Origin: Alphaproteobacteria bacterium
GTDB taxonomy: Bacteria > Pseudomonadota > Alphaproteobacteria > Bin65
DNA: 64,000 bases
Direction: 5' to 3'
Assembly: GCA_022819985.1 (NCBI GenBank)
Contig: JAJEGH010000028.1
Coordinates: forward strand, 181,003-245,002
Part shown: one piece after another, positions 1 through 8,395 of the stretch
Position numbering within the stretch: position 1 is the stretch's first letter
Layout: every line of letters starts with the position of its first letter
Position numbers and translations under genes: made by a program
Notes under the pieces: generated by a model
Seen by the model: the letters and a program-made list of their open reading frames with translations, nothing else
Database searches by the model: none
What the model was told of the DNA's origin: nothing

Positions 1-1
1 C

Positions 2-847
2 GCCGGCATTCTGGGCACGGAGCGGGCCGGCAACGGTATCGTCATCGACGAATCCGGCCTCGTCCTCACCATCGGCTACCTGACGACCGAGGCGGAGACG
101 ATCTGGCTCAACACCCACAGCGGCGCGGCCGTGCCGGGTCATGCGGTGGCCTACGATTTCGAGACCGGCTTCGGACTGGTGCAAGCGCTCGGGCGGCTGA
201 ACTGCCCGGCGCTCGAATTCGGCAGTTCCCGGAAGCTGGGCGCCGGCTCCAGCGTGGTGGTCGCCGGCCACGGCGGATACGAACACGCCCTGGCGGCCCG
301 GGTCGTCGGCAAACGCGAATTCGCCGGATATTGGGAGTATGTCCTGGACGAGGCGATCTTCACCGCGCCGGCCCATCCCAACTGGGGCGGCGCCGCGCTG
401 ATCGGCCCGGACGGCAAGCTCCACGGCGTCGGCTCCCTGTTCGTGCAGAATGCGCGCGGCGGCGAGCAGCGCTCCGACGGCAACATGATCGTGCCGATCG
501 ACCTGCTGCCGCCGGTGCTCGACGACCTCCAGGCCCACGGCGCCGCCACCCGCAGCGCCCGCCCGTGGCTCGGCCTCTACGCCGCCGAGGTATCGGACCA
601 GCTTGTCATCATCGGCCTGGTGGAAGACGGACCGGCCCACAAGGCCGGGCTGCTGCCGGGCGATATCGTGCTTCAGGTCATGGGCTCGCCGGTCGGCGAC
701 CTGCCGGATTTCTTCCGCACGGTCTGGGAAACGGGCAGCGCCGGGACCAGGGTACCGCTGACCGTCGTGCGCGAGGGCGAGGTTTCGCAGGTCTCGGTCA
801 GGAGCATCGACCGTAACAGCATGCTCAAGCGGCCCAGGCTGCACTGA
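2..847 (+). CDS. S1C trypsin-like/PDZ protein, 5' end outside window, probably inactive protease
   Basis: The frame is open from the first bases of the window, so the N terminus is missing. The visible part reads as the second half of a DegP/HtrA-type trypsin-like fold, followed by a PDZ domain at about 590-800 (residues LVEDGPAHKAGLLPGDIV are the carboxylate-binding loop and following helix). The usual GNSGGP serine motif is replaced by NWGGAALIGPDG, and the position where the catalytic His block should lie reads LTIGYLTTEAE. The catalytic Ser, and probably the His, are therefore absent. Family knowledge: such pseudo-proteases act as binding or scaffold proteins in the periplasm. A Cache-domain gene follows 16 bases downstream on the same strand. 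Confidence 0.75.
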   Translation, partial: AGILGTERAGNGIVIDESGLVLTIGYLTTEAETIWLNTHSGAAVPGHAVAYDFETGFGLVQALGRLNCPALEFGSSRKLGAGSSVVVAGHGGYEHALAARVVGKREFAGYWEYVLDEAIFTAPAHPNWGGAALIGPDGKLHGVGSLFVQNARGGEQRSDGNMIVPIDLLPPVLDDLQAHGAATRSARPWLGLYAAEVSDQLVIIGLVEDGPAHKAGLLPGDIVLQVMGSPVGDLPDFFRTVWETGSAGTRVPLTVVREGEVSQVSVRSIDRNSMLKRPRLH

Positions 848-863
848 AGCGCCGGAGGCCTCC

Positions 864-1358
864 ATGTCCCGCCGAACGATCCGGGCCGCGCTGCTTCTCC
901 TGCCGGCCCTGATCGCGGTTGCGCTGCCGGCGCCGGGCGCCCGGGCCTTCGATCCCCGCTGCCCGGTGGCGACCGAAGAACGGGCCCGGGCCTTGGCGGA
1001 GCGCGCGGCGGCTTTCCTGAAATCGAGCGGCGCCGCTGTGGCGCTGCCGGCCTTTACCGGGCGGACCCACGGTTTTGGCGCCGGCGATCTCTATGTCTTC
1101 GTCTTCGATTTCCACGGCACCATGCTGGCCAGCGGCGGCTGGCCGGAACATGTCGGGGCCAATGTCGTCGGCCCGTACGGCGCCGGCGGTCCCTATGCCC
1201 GCATCCGCCGCGTCGCCGCGTCCCCGCCGGGGCGCGGCTGGGTCCGCTACAACTGGTACAGCCCCTGTACTCGCTCGATGCAGCCCAAGATGACCTACGT
1301 CATCCGCGTCGGCCCCTATATCGTCGGCGTCGGGGCCTACACGGTTCCCGCCGTCTGA
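864..1358 (+). CDS. Secreted Cache-domain (single Cache) protein
   Basis: A protein of 164 residues with a clear signal peptide (residues 1-28, basic start, Leu/Ala-rich core, cut near ARA-FD). The rest resembles a stand-alone single Cache domain: the strand LYVFVFDFHGTMLA, the central GPYGAGGPYARI loop, WVRYNWYSP and a closing VIRVGPYIVGVGAY strand. Such periplasmic domains bind small ligands and are usually fused to sensors. Here no membrane or signalling domain is attached, so a soluble ligand-binding role is inferred. The gene lies 16 bases after the PDZ gene and may be co-transcribed with it. Confidence 0.7.
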   Translation: MSRRTIRAALLLLPALIAVALPAPGARAFDPRCPVATEERARALAERAAAFLKSSGAAVALPAFTGRTHGFGAGDLYVFVFDFHGTMLASGGWPEHVGANVVGPYGAGGPYARIRRVAASPPGRGWVRYNWYSPCTRSMQPKMTYVIRVGPYIVGVGAYTVPAV

Positions 1359-1419
1359 CGTCGGGCGACCGCCGGCGCAGACCGGCTTCGGGCCGCCCGA
1401 TCCGGCTTCCCGGTCCCGA

Positions 1420-2124
1420 TTACCGCAATACGTCGAGCGCGCCGGCCCCGACCGCGGCGCGCAGGGCGTCGAGCGCCCGGTCGGTCTCTCTCGCCAGCCG
1501 CCAGATGCCGGCGAAATCGCGCGGCCGGCGCAGCAGCCCGGCAAGCACCGGCAGCGCCCGCGTCCGGCCGTCGGGCATGAGTCCCGCAAGCGCCGCGCGC
1601 GGCACCGACCGGCCGGCCGGATCGCCGATGGCGCGGATCGCCACAAAGGGTATCCCGGCGTCCGTGGCGGCTGCCGCGACAGGGTGGCTTTCCATATCGA
1701 CCGCCAGCGCGCCGTGGCGGCGGAACAGCCGGCGCTTGTCCAGCGCCGTCATCACCGGCCTGTCGCTGCCGAAAACCGCGCCGCTGTCGAAGGCCCCGTC
1801 GACCCGCAGGAGGGCCTTGACCCAGGGTTCGTGCGCCTGAATTGCCGCGCCGTCCGGCCCGATGACCGAGGAGGCGATAACGATTACGCCTGCGCCGAGC
1901 GACGGGTCGAGCCCGCCGGCGACGCCGAAGCTGACCAGGCCGGAAGCGCCGTGCGCCGCCATCGACCGCGCCGCCGCCGCGGCCTCCTCCGGCCGGCCGG
2001 CCGCCGCGTGGACCATCGGCATTTCCGCCGCGCCGGAGCGGCGCAAACAGGCGGCCTCTTTCGCAAGGCCGGTCACGACGCCGAGGCTGCGCGCCGTCGC
2101 GGGATTATCGGTAGCGGTGGCCAT
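1420..2124 (-). CDS. hpnG: Hopanoid-associated phosphorylase/nucleosidase (HpnG-like)
   Basis: A nucleoside phosphorylase-fold protein of about 234 residues. The N terminus has GVVTGLAKEA, the middle has SFGVAGGLDPSLGAG, and the active-site block ALAVDMESHPVA carries the Met-Glu pair that holds the ribose in this superfamily. The C-terminal LLRRPRDFAGIWRLA pattern matches HpnG, which cleaves adenine from adenosylhopane to give ribosylhopane. I chose ATG at 2124; the frame stays open further upstream, but that extension is low-complexity and has no family match. No other hopanoid gene is visible nearby, so a related MTA/SAH-type nucleosidase cannot be excluded. Confidence 0.72.
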   Translation of the reverse strand: MATATDNPATARSLGVVTGLAKEAACLRRSGAAEMPMVHAAAGRPEEAAAAARSMAAHGASGLVSFGVAGGLDPSLGAGVIVIASSVIGPDGAAIQAHEPWVKALLRVDGAFDSGAVFGSDRPVMTALDKRRLFRRHGALAVDMESHPVAAAATDAGIPFVAIRAIGDPAGRSVPRAALAGLMPDGRTRALPVLAGLLRRPRDFAGIWRLARETDRALDALRAAVGAGALDVLR

Positions 2125-2251
2125 GGCCGGATGGTAGCGGCGCCCGGCGGCGTTGTCCTGCGGATTGTGGCCGACGGCAGATCGAAACGGCGCTGCGACC
2201 TTCATTCCGGCTTGCAAAGCAGCCCGGCGGGCTATATCGTGAACAAATCGG

Positions 2252-2458
2252 ATGGAGAAAATGCTGAGTCCCGAGATCATCGCCATCGTCGGAACGGGCA
2301 TCGCCCTCGCCGCCACGATCCTGCCGTCGCTCCATTCATTGCGGCGGGACGTGAGCGGTTTGCAACGCGATATGGGCGACCTGCGCGAGCGGATGGCGCG
2401 GCTCGAAGGGCTGTTCGAGGGGTTTACCGGGCGCCAGCCCGCCGATCCGGCGGAATAG
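2252..2458 (+). CDS. Small membrane protein with one TM helix and coiled-coil tail
   Basis: A protein of 68 residues. Residues about 7-25 (IIAIVGTGIALAATILPSL) form one hydrophobic helix. The rest is a charged heptad-like helix (LRRDVSGLQRDMGDLRERM) ending in ARLEGLFEG. A second small protein at 10749-10901 has the same plan: Met-(Ser/Thr)-Pro-Glu start, TM helix, then a V-x-K-V-E-G-L-L-E type ending. They may be members of one family. The gene is divergent from the HpnG-like gene. Function unknown. Confidence 0.55.
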   Translation: MEKMLSPEIIAIVGTGIALAATILPSLHSLRRDVSGLQRDMGDLRERMARLEGLFEGFTGRQPADPAE

Positions 2459-2514
2459 CCGCTCCCCGATCCTTCCGGCTCGCAGGGTTCCGGAAGGGTT
2501 ACAGCAAGCGTCGC

Positions 2515-2817
2515 TCAGTGATCGGCGCCGGCTTGGGCGGCTTCGAAGGCGGCTTTCTGTTCGGCCGTCGCCTCCTTCTGGTATTTCGCCTTCCACTCCC
2601 CGAACGGCATGCCGTAGACGATCTCGCGCGCCGCCATCTTGTCGAGGTCGAGCCCCTTCTCGTCGGCGGCGTCCTTGTACCAGTTGCTCAGGCAGTTGCG
2701 GCAGAAGCCGGCCAGGTTCATCAGGTCGATATTCTGCACGTCGGTGCGCTGGCGCAGATGGCCGACCAGGCGGCGGAAGGCGGCGGCTTCCAGTTCGGTG
2801 CGGGTGGCGTCGTCCAT
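2515..2817 (-). CDS. DUF1244 family protein
   Basis: A protein of 100 residues matching the DUF1244 family: FRRLVGHLRQRTDVQNIDLMNLAGFCRNCLSNW, then EIVYGMPFGEWKAKYQ. The FCRNCL pair of cysteines and the YGMPFGEWK block are family hallmarks. The start at 2817 gives MDDATRTEL, the normal N terminus of the family; in-frame codons upstream add an unconserved basic stretch. The family is common in proteobacteria and has no established function. It lies about 100 bases upstream of the DUF3604 stop on the same strand direction. Confidence 0.85.
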   Translation of the reverse strand: MDDATRTELEAAAFRRLVGHLRQRTDVQNIDLMNLAGFCRNCLSNWYKDAADEKGLDLDKMAAREIVYGMPFGEWKAKYQKEATAEQKAAFEAAQAGADH

Positions 2818-2914
2818 GGTTCGGGGCTCCGGCGGGGCTCGGTTGTCGAGTTGATATCGCGCCCGGCAGCGTCGAATTCCAGAGGGCAAATTCGACGCCC
2901 GTCCCTTCCCCGCC

Positions 2915-5224
2915 CTAGCGAAACGCGAAAACCGGGCTGCTCCAGGCCTGGAAACCGTCTTCGGTGTAGACGCTGATCCACAGCGGGTTGTCGCCGCCGT
3001 CCGACAGCGGGACCGTCACGGTTTCCTGCATTTCGCGCACGCTCAGGGTTTCCGGCAGGCGGAAGACCCTGACCCGCCGCTCCAGCCCTCCGGCCTCCAG
3101 CACCGTATCCGCCAGGCCGATGTCGGCGAGTGGTGCCGCGAGCGTGCCGCGGTTGGTCTCGATCTCCATCCCGCCGGCATCGCCGTCCAGCCATGCGTCG
3201 AAGCCGCCGTAGTTGCCGGTGGTGATGGCCTCGAAGGCGACCTTGCTGTCGCCTTCGGTTTCCAGCCGGCGCTCGTGGTTCCAGACGTTGATCTTCGCAA
3301 TCCGGCGGATTTTCGCGCCGTCGAACCGGGCTTCGCCGCTCCACGCGCTGTCCCGGCCCCGGCCGCGATATTCGGCGCCGCTCCACAGCACGCGCAGCCG
3401 GTTGCCCAGGTCGCGCTCCGTATAGGGGCGCAGGGTCTGCACCACCTCCTTGCCGTTGCGCACTTCGATGCGCTCGATCGGCGTCTGGGTAATGACATGC
3501 AGGCTGAGCGCCGCCTCGCGGTCCGCAGTCTGCACAATGTCGCCCATCATGACGGAGTCGACGCGGCGGGTTTCCGTGTCGGGGTACACGTTGGGATCCC
3601 GGTCGAACAGGGTGCCGCCGCCGGCCAAGGCGACCTGCACGTCCATGTGCATCCGGGTGCCGGTCGTGCCGTAGGTGTGGCGCCGGCGCACGGCGTCCAT
3701 GATGCCGTCTCGGGTCAGCTCTTCGGCCAGGAAGCAGGTCAGCCCGCCATAGGCGCCGAACATCGAGGCGCCGGGATAGCTCGCGCCCGGCCGGCCCTTG
3801 TGGCCGTCGCTGTTGCACACCACGCCGCAGCGGTGGCCCAGCGCGAAGCCGTCGGTGAGCAGCCATTCGAAGGTGCCCCAGGCGGAGTGGATTTCCATCG
3901 CCTTTTCCACCCGCGGATCGTGGGCGAAGGCCGTATCGGCATAGCGCCCGCCGACATGGGCGTAGACGAAGCAGTCTTCGTCCTGCAGCGCCTCGAAAAG
4001 CAGCCGCGCGTCCGGCGCGTCGGTATCGAGGTCCGAGCGGTCGACCAGCAAGGCATGGGACGACCGGCGGATCTGCCGGCCTTCCCGCCGGAAATAGACG
4101 TTGCGGTCGCCCCCGACCGCGGTGTTGCCCGACCATTCGTAGCCCGGGAAGGTGACGAACACGCCGGGTTCGTCATGGCGCGCGGTCAGGCCGTTGATAT
4201 GCGCCCAGAAGGCGTTGTTGACCTGGAAATCGTTGGCCTGGTGGCTGGTAACGTCGAGCACCGCCTTGTTGCGCGCGAAATCGAAATACTGCTCGGCGGT
4301 GGTAACGCCGATACTCTCGCCGCTCTGGCCGTGCAGGTCGCCCCAGTAGCCGCCGTGGACGCAGTCGCGCACCACCATCGGGTGGCTCTCCGCGACTGTT
4401 GCGCCGGCGCCGTCCCGCACCGCAATGCGCAGCACGCCGGGCGAGTCGACCGTCAGCCCGTCGAACACGACCGACCGGTTGCCCTTCTCGTAGCGGTAGC
4501 GTTCCGGCAGGCCGTTGACCGGCAGCGTCGTCCCGAAGACGAAATCGCCCTCGGCGAGCGGCGTCGGGTTGCCCCAGACATCCTCGGCCTTGAGGCCGAA
4601 GCGGAAGGGCTCGCCCGGCCGGCGCAGGGAGGAAAGCACGGCGCGCCAGACCGCCGGCGGGCCGGGCACGATGGCGACGCTGGGCGTGTCGACGATCGGC
4701 GTGAAATGGCCGGAGGCGCAGACGTCGGCCAGCACCTTGAATTCGAAGCCGCCCTCCACGAAGGTTTGCATCTTCATGCCCGGCGACCCGCCCGACGTAT
4801 CGCCGAAGACGATCTCGATGGTGTCGCCCTCGCTCAGATAGCCGCCGCGGACCCGGGCGGTCAAAGTACGCAGGCGCGGCCGGGTGCCGGCGCCAGTGCC
4901 GAAGCCGGCGTATTCGAGCAGGATGCGCGCCTTGCCGCTGGTTCGCGCGGAGACGTATCCGGGCGCGGCCGGATCGTCGACCTGCAGCCGGCCGAAATCG
5001 GTCATCGCCCGGAACGCCACGCGGATCGCGCCGGTATCGTCCAGCCCGTAGCGGCCGACGGTATAGGTCAGCGTGAAGGTCTGCGCCGTGCGCACGGCGA
5101 CCGGGTTCGAAGGCTCCAGCTTCGCATGGCCGAGCAGCACCGGGTCCGCGCCGGGCTGGACCGCCGGCCAGGCCTCGCCCATCAGGTGTTCCGGCACCGG
5201 CCCGTCGAGCGTGTTGGTGAGCAT
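2915..5224 (-). CDS. DUF3604 family PHP-like metallohydrolase
   Basis: A protein of 769 residues. The N-terminal half (to about residue 290) is beta-rich and Ig-like. The second half holds a PHP-like metal centre: GGYWGDLHGQSGES (DxHxQ), VTSHQAND, FPGYEWSG, VYAHVGGRYAD, MEIHSAWGTFEWLL and CNSDGHKGRPG. Together these supply the His/Asp metal ligands typical of DUF3604 proteins. The exact substrate is unknown. The ATG at 5224 is preferred over an upstream in-frame ATG because it leaves room for the palindromic operator at 5330-5347. The gene is divergent from the Tct uptake operon, which suggests that it acts on the imported compound. Confidence 0.82.
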   Translation of the reverse strand: MLTNTLDGPVPEHLMGEAWPAVQPGADPVLLGHAKLEPSNPVAVRTAQTFTLTYTVGRYGLDDTGAIRVAFRAMTDFGRLQVDDPAAPGYVSARTSGKARILLEYAGFGTGAGTRPRLRTLTARVRGGYLSEGDTIEIVFGDTSGGSPGMKMQTFVEGGFEFKVLADVCASGHFTPIVDTPSVAIVPGPPAVWRAVLSSLRRPGEPFRFGLKAEDVWGNPTPLAEGDFVFGTTLPVNGLPERYRYEKGNRSVVFDGLTVDSPGVLRIAVRDGAGATVAESHPMVVRDCVHGGYWGDLHGQSGESIGVTTAEQYFDFARNKAVLDVTSHQANDFQVNNAFWAHINGLTARHDEPGVFVTFPGYEWSGNTAVGGDRNVYFRREGRQIRRSSHALLVDRSDLDTDAPDARLLFEALQDEDCFVYAHVGGRYADTAFAHDPRVEKAMEIHSAWGTFEWLLTDGFALGHRCGVVCNSDGHKGRPGASYPGASMFGAYGGLTCFLAEELTRDGIMDAVRRRHTYGTTGTRMHMDVQVALAGGGTLFDRDPNVYPDTETRRVDSVMMGDIVQTADREAALSLHVITQTPIERIEVRNGKEVVQTLRPYTERDLGNRLRVLWSGAEYRGRGRDSAWSGEARFDGAKIRRIAKINVWNHERRLETEGDSKVAFEAITTGNYGGFDAWLDGDAGGMEIETNRGTLAAPLADIGLADTVLEAGGLERRVRVFRLPETLSVREMQETVTVPLSDGGDNPLWISVYTEDGFQAWSSPVFAFR

Positions 5225-5329
5225 CGTTCCGGTTCTCCCGTATCCGCGAGGCCGCCGGACAGACCGCGCCGGCAACCGGTTATCCTTTTCCGCCCCCGCG
5301 TTGCACCGAAGCGACTCGACAGAAAGCGC

Positions 5330-5347
5330 AAAAACTATATAGTTTTT
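5330..5347. promoter_or_regulatory. Perfect 18-bp palindrome in divergent promoter, candidate GntR operator
   Basis: AAAAACTATATAGTTTTT is a perfect inverted repeat. It is A+T-only apart from the two C:G pairs, in otherwise very GC-rich DNA, between the divergent DUF3604 and tctC genes. The uptake operon ends with a GntR/UTRA regulator gene (8388-9200), so this site is its likely operator, covering both promoters. This is inference from position and symmetry. Confidence 0.6.
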
Positions 5348-5385
5348 ATCGCTTCGTGCAGATCAAGATTCAGGGGAGGCGTATC

Positions 5386-6348
5386 ATGCCGCATCGTCCA
5401 AAGTCGCGTTCGACAATTCTTGCGTTCAGCGCCTTTATGGCGCCGGCCGTCGTAATCGGGGGAATGACCGCGCCGGCGGTCGCTGCCGACTATCCGAGCA
5501 AGCCGATCACCCTCGTCATACCCTACAGGGCCGGCGGCAGCATGGAGACCATGGGCCGGATATTCACCAAGGCGCTGGGCAAGGAGTTGGGCACCCGCGT
5601 GGTCCTCAAGACCCGGCCCGGCGCCGGCGGCGCCGTCGGCGCCCTGGAGGTCTCGAAGCAAAAGCCCGATGGCTACACGCTGTTGTTCGCCGCCTCCGTG
5701 TCCCTGCTCTGGCACCCGATGACGCGGGATATCGGTTTCGGCCTCGACAGTTTCACCTATATCGCCAAGGTCACCGATTCGCAGATGGCGCTGATCGCCC
5801 GGCAGGATGCGCCTTTCAACACGCTGAAGGAACTGATCGCTCACGCGAAGAAGAAGCGGCTCAACTACGCCGACCAGGGCCCGATGCCGCGCGCCTTCGT
5901 CAATTTCATCGGTTCGAAGGAGGGCGTGAGCTGGACCAGCATCCCGACCAAGGGCGGCGGCGAGATGGTGCCCTTCCTGCTTGGCGGCAAGGTGGATTTC
6001 GCCTGGAGCGGCGGCATCCACAATCGCTTCCCCAAGAAGATGAAGGTGCTGCTGTCGTTCAACAGCGGGCGGCTCCTCGCATCGCCCGACATTCCGTCGA
6101 TGCAGGAACTCTACGGCGTGTCCATGCCGAGTCCGGTCGTCATCGTCGGTCCGAAGGGCATGGATCCGGCCCTGGTGGCGAAAATCGAAGCGGCCATAAA
6201 GAAAGCCGCCGCCGACAAGGCTTTCCATGACCTGGTGACCAAGAAACTCAAGTTTCCTGCTGCCTTTGTTGGCCACAAGGCGCTGACCGCGCAGATCCAG
6301 CAGGTCATCGCGGGCATGAAACGGGTCATCGCCGCCACCAAGAAGTGA
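5386..6348 (+). CDS. tctC: Tripartite tricarboxylate transporter substrate-binding protein (TctC/Bug family)
   Basis: A periplasmic binding protein of 320 residues. The N-terminal signal peptide ends near APAVAADYPSKPITLVIPY, and YPSKPI-LVIPY is the classic mature start of the Bug family. The binding-fold blocks RPGAGGAVGALEV and KPDGYTLLFA, and the QxxxxGVSMPSPVVIVGPKGM region, are in the usual places. ATG 5386 is chosen because GGGGAGG lies 6-12 bases upstream. It delivers a carboxylate-type ligand to TctAB. tctB overlaps its stop codon. The operator-like palindrome at 5330-5347 lies just upstream. Confidence 0.9.
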   Translation: MPHRPKSRSTILAFSAFMAPAVVIGGMTAPAVAADYPSKPITLVIPYRAGGSMETMGRIFTKALGKELGTRVVLKTRPGAGGAVGALEVSKQKPDGYTLLFAASVSLLWHPMTRDIGFGLDSFTYIAKVTDSQMALIARQDAPFNTLKELIAHAKKKRLNYADQGPMPRAFVNFIGSKEGVSWTSIPTKGGGEMVPFLLGGKVDFAWSGGIHNRFPKKMKVLLSFNSGRLLASPDIPSMQELYGVSMPSPVVIVGPKGMDPALVAKIEAAIKKAAADKAFHDLVTKKLKFPAAFVGHKALTAQIQQVIAGMKRVIAATKK

Positions 6349-6884
6349 CGGACCGGACAAGCGAAGCCCCTTCCGGCGCCGACCCGGCGCCGGACGGCGT
6401 CCCGCCGACGGCAGACCCGTCAGCCGGTCCCGGCCCGCGGCAGGAACTCGCCGCCGGGGCGGTGCTGGTTGCCGCGTCGCTGTTTGCGCTGCTCTGGCTG
6501 ATCCCGCATCACACCGGGGAAGCCACCAGCGATCATGAGGTCGCGCCGGGCTTCTTCCCGCAGGTGGCGGCGGGCGCGCTGCTCGTCCTGTCCGTCCTGT
6601 TCGTCGGCCATCGCCTGATCCGCTTCCCGAAGCTGCGGGATATCCGCCCGGCGACCGGCGGCGGCGCAGTTCTGGCAGAGATCGCGATCCTGGCCGCCGG
6701 CAGCGTGCTCGTGGCCTGGGCGCTGGGGGCGGCGGGCTATCTGGTCGTGGCGCCGGCGGTGATGTTGGCCGGCCTGCTGGCCGGCGGCGAGCGGCGCTGG
6801 TGGATGATCGGCCTCGTCGTCGCCGGCATGACCGCCGCAACCTGGTTCGGCGCCGACCGGCTGTTCGGCGTCGTGCTCCCGTGA
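6345..6884 (+). CDS. tctB: Tripartite tricarboxylate transporter small membrane subunit (TctB)
   Basis: A protein of 179 residues that starts with GTG overlapping the tctC stop (GTGA, 4 bases), a sign of translational coupling. It has four hydrophobic segments: AAGAVLVAASLFALLWL, FFPQVAAGALLVLSVLFV, a long Ala/Leu stretch around residues 107-140, and WWMIGLVVAGMTAATWF. The N terminus is a Pro/Ala-rich cytoplasmic tail of about 30 residues. TctB is the small, poorly conserved membrane subunit that pairs with TctA. Identification rests on topology and position. Confidence 0.85.
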   Translation: MTDRTSEAPSGADPAPDGVPPTADPSAGPGPRQELAAGAVLVAASLFALLWLIPHHTGEATSDHEVAPGFFPQVAAGALLVLSVLFVGHRLIRFPKLRDIRPATGGGAVLAEIAILAAGSVLVAWALGAAGYLVVAPAVMLAGLLAGGERRWWMIGLVVAGMTAATWFGADRLFGVVLP

Positions 6885-6916
6885 CCCGGCGGCGGCGGTA
6901 GCGGCGGGGCGCAGCC

Positions 6917-8395
6917 ATGATCGAGCAACTGATCGCCGGCTTCGGCAATGCGCTGACGGTGACCAACCTGCTGTTCATCGCCGCCGGCATCACGCTCGGC
7001 ATCGTCATCGGCGTGATCCCCGGACTGGGCAGCGTGACGGCGCTGGCGGTCCTGATCCCGATCACCTTCTACATGTCGCCGCTCGCCGCCATCGCCTTCC
7101 TGGTCGGCGTCAACAAGGGGGGCACGTCCGGCGGCGCGATACCGGCGATCCTGCTCAATTCCCCCGGCACGTCGGAAGCGGCGGCAACGGCCCTGGACGG
7201 CCACCCCATGGCGAAACGCGGCGAGTCCCAGCGCGCGCTCAAATTCGCGCTGTTCTCCTCGGTCACGGGAGACACGATTTCCGATCTCCTGCTGATCGTG
7301 CTGGTCGTCCCCTTCGCCGCCATCGCGCTGGAGTTCGGCCCGCTGGAATACACCGCGGTGCTGCTGTTCGCCTTCGCCCTGCTCTCCGGGATTTCCGGCG
7401 ACTCGCCGATCAAGGGCCTGATCGCCATCGCCTTCGGCGTGTTCCTCTCGACCGTCGGCCTCGATCCGGTCGACGGCTCCCAGCGCATGGTGTTCGACGA
7501 GGTCGAACTCTACGACGGCTTCCCCCTGTTCTCCCTCGCCGTCGGCTCGCTGGCCATGGCCTCGGTGCTCGGCCAGCTGTTCGAACTGTGGCGGGCCAGG
7601 GGCGAGAAGCGCCTCAGCGTCGAGGAATACGCCCGGATCGAGACCCGCCTGCCGGCGCGCGAATTTTTCGGCCACTGGAAGACCATCGGGCGCTCGGCGC
7701 TGATCGGCTCCGGCGTCGGCATGCTGCCCGGCCTCGGCGTTACGCTGGCCGCCTTCCTCAGCTACGGCGCGGCGCGGCGGGCGTCGAAGGAACCGCAGAG
7801 CTTCGGCAGGGGCAACCCGCAGGGCATCATCGCGACCGAGGCGGCGAACAGCGCCGTCGTCGGGGCCAACCTGGTGCCGACCATCGCGCTCGGCATTCCA
7901 GGCAACATTGCGGCCGCCCTGCTGATCGGCGCCTTCATCATCCACGGCATCGTGCCCGGCCCCTTCATGCTGACCAATCATGGCGAGCTGGTCTACGCCC
8001 TGTTCGCCTCGATGCTGATGGCCAACGGCGTCCACCTCGTCATCGGGCGGATCGGCATTCCGCTCTGGGCGCGGATCGCCCGGACGCCGCGCGCCATCAT
8101 CCTGCCGCCCGTGCTGGTCATGTGCATCGTCGGCGTCTACCTGCCCAACCAGTCGATCTTCGGCGTCGGCGTGATGCTGGCCTTCGCCTGCCTCGGACTG
8201 GCGTTCCAGCGCCTCGGCTTCCCGATCGTCTGCATGGTCATCGGCTTCCTGCTCGGCGGCATGCTGGAAACGTCTCTGCGCCAGTCCCTGCGGCTGCATC
8301 AGTCGGACCTGACGGCCTTCCTCGGCAGCCCGATCGCCCTCGCCTTTCTGGCGCTCACCCTGTTCGTCCTGCTCCGGGCCCTGCGCCGTGCCTGA
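6917..8395 (+). CDS. tctA: Tripartite tricarboxylate transporter large permease (TctA)
   Basis: A permease of 492 residues with about 11-12 membrane helices. The TctA signatures are present: GVIPGLGSVTALA near the N terminus, GGAIPAILLNSPGTSEAAATALDG, GSGVGMLPGLGVTLAAFLSYG and VPTIALGIPGNIAAALLIGA. Sodium- or proton-driven uptake of a small carboxylate is the family role. It follows tctB by 32 bases, and its last codons overlap the GTG of the GntR gene, so binding protein, permease and regulator form one transcript. Confidence 0.93.
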   Translation: MIEQLIAGFGNALTVTNLLFIAAGITLGIVIGVIPGLGSVTALAVLIPITFYMSPLAAIAFLVGVNKGGTSGGAIPAILLNSPGTSEAAATALDGHPMAKRGESQRALKFALFSSVTGDTISDLLLIVLVVPFAAIALEFGPLEYTAVLLFAFALLSGISGDSPIKGLIAIAFGVFLSTVGLDPVDGSQRMVFDEVELYDGFPLFSLAVGSLAMASVLGQLFELWRARGEKRLSVEEYARIETRLPAREFFGHWKTIGRSALIGSGVGMLPGLGVTLAAFLSYGAARRASKEPQSFGRGNPQGIIATEAANSAVVGANLVPTIALGIPGNIAAALLIGAFIIHGIVPGPFMLTNHGELVYALFASMLMANGVHLVIGRIGIPLWARIARTPRAIILPPVLVMCIVGVYLPNQSIFGVGVMLAFACLGLAFQRLGFPIVCMVIGFLLGGMLETSLRQSLRLHQSDLTAFLGSPIALAFLALTLFVLLRALRRA

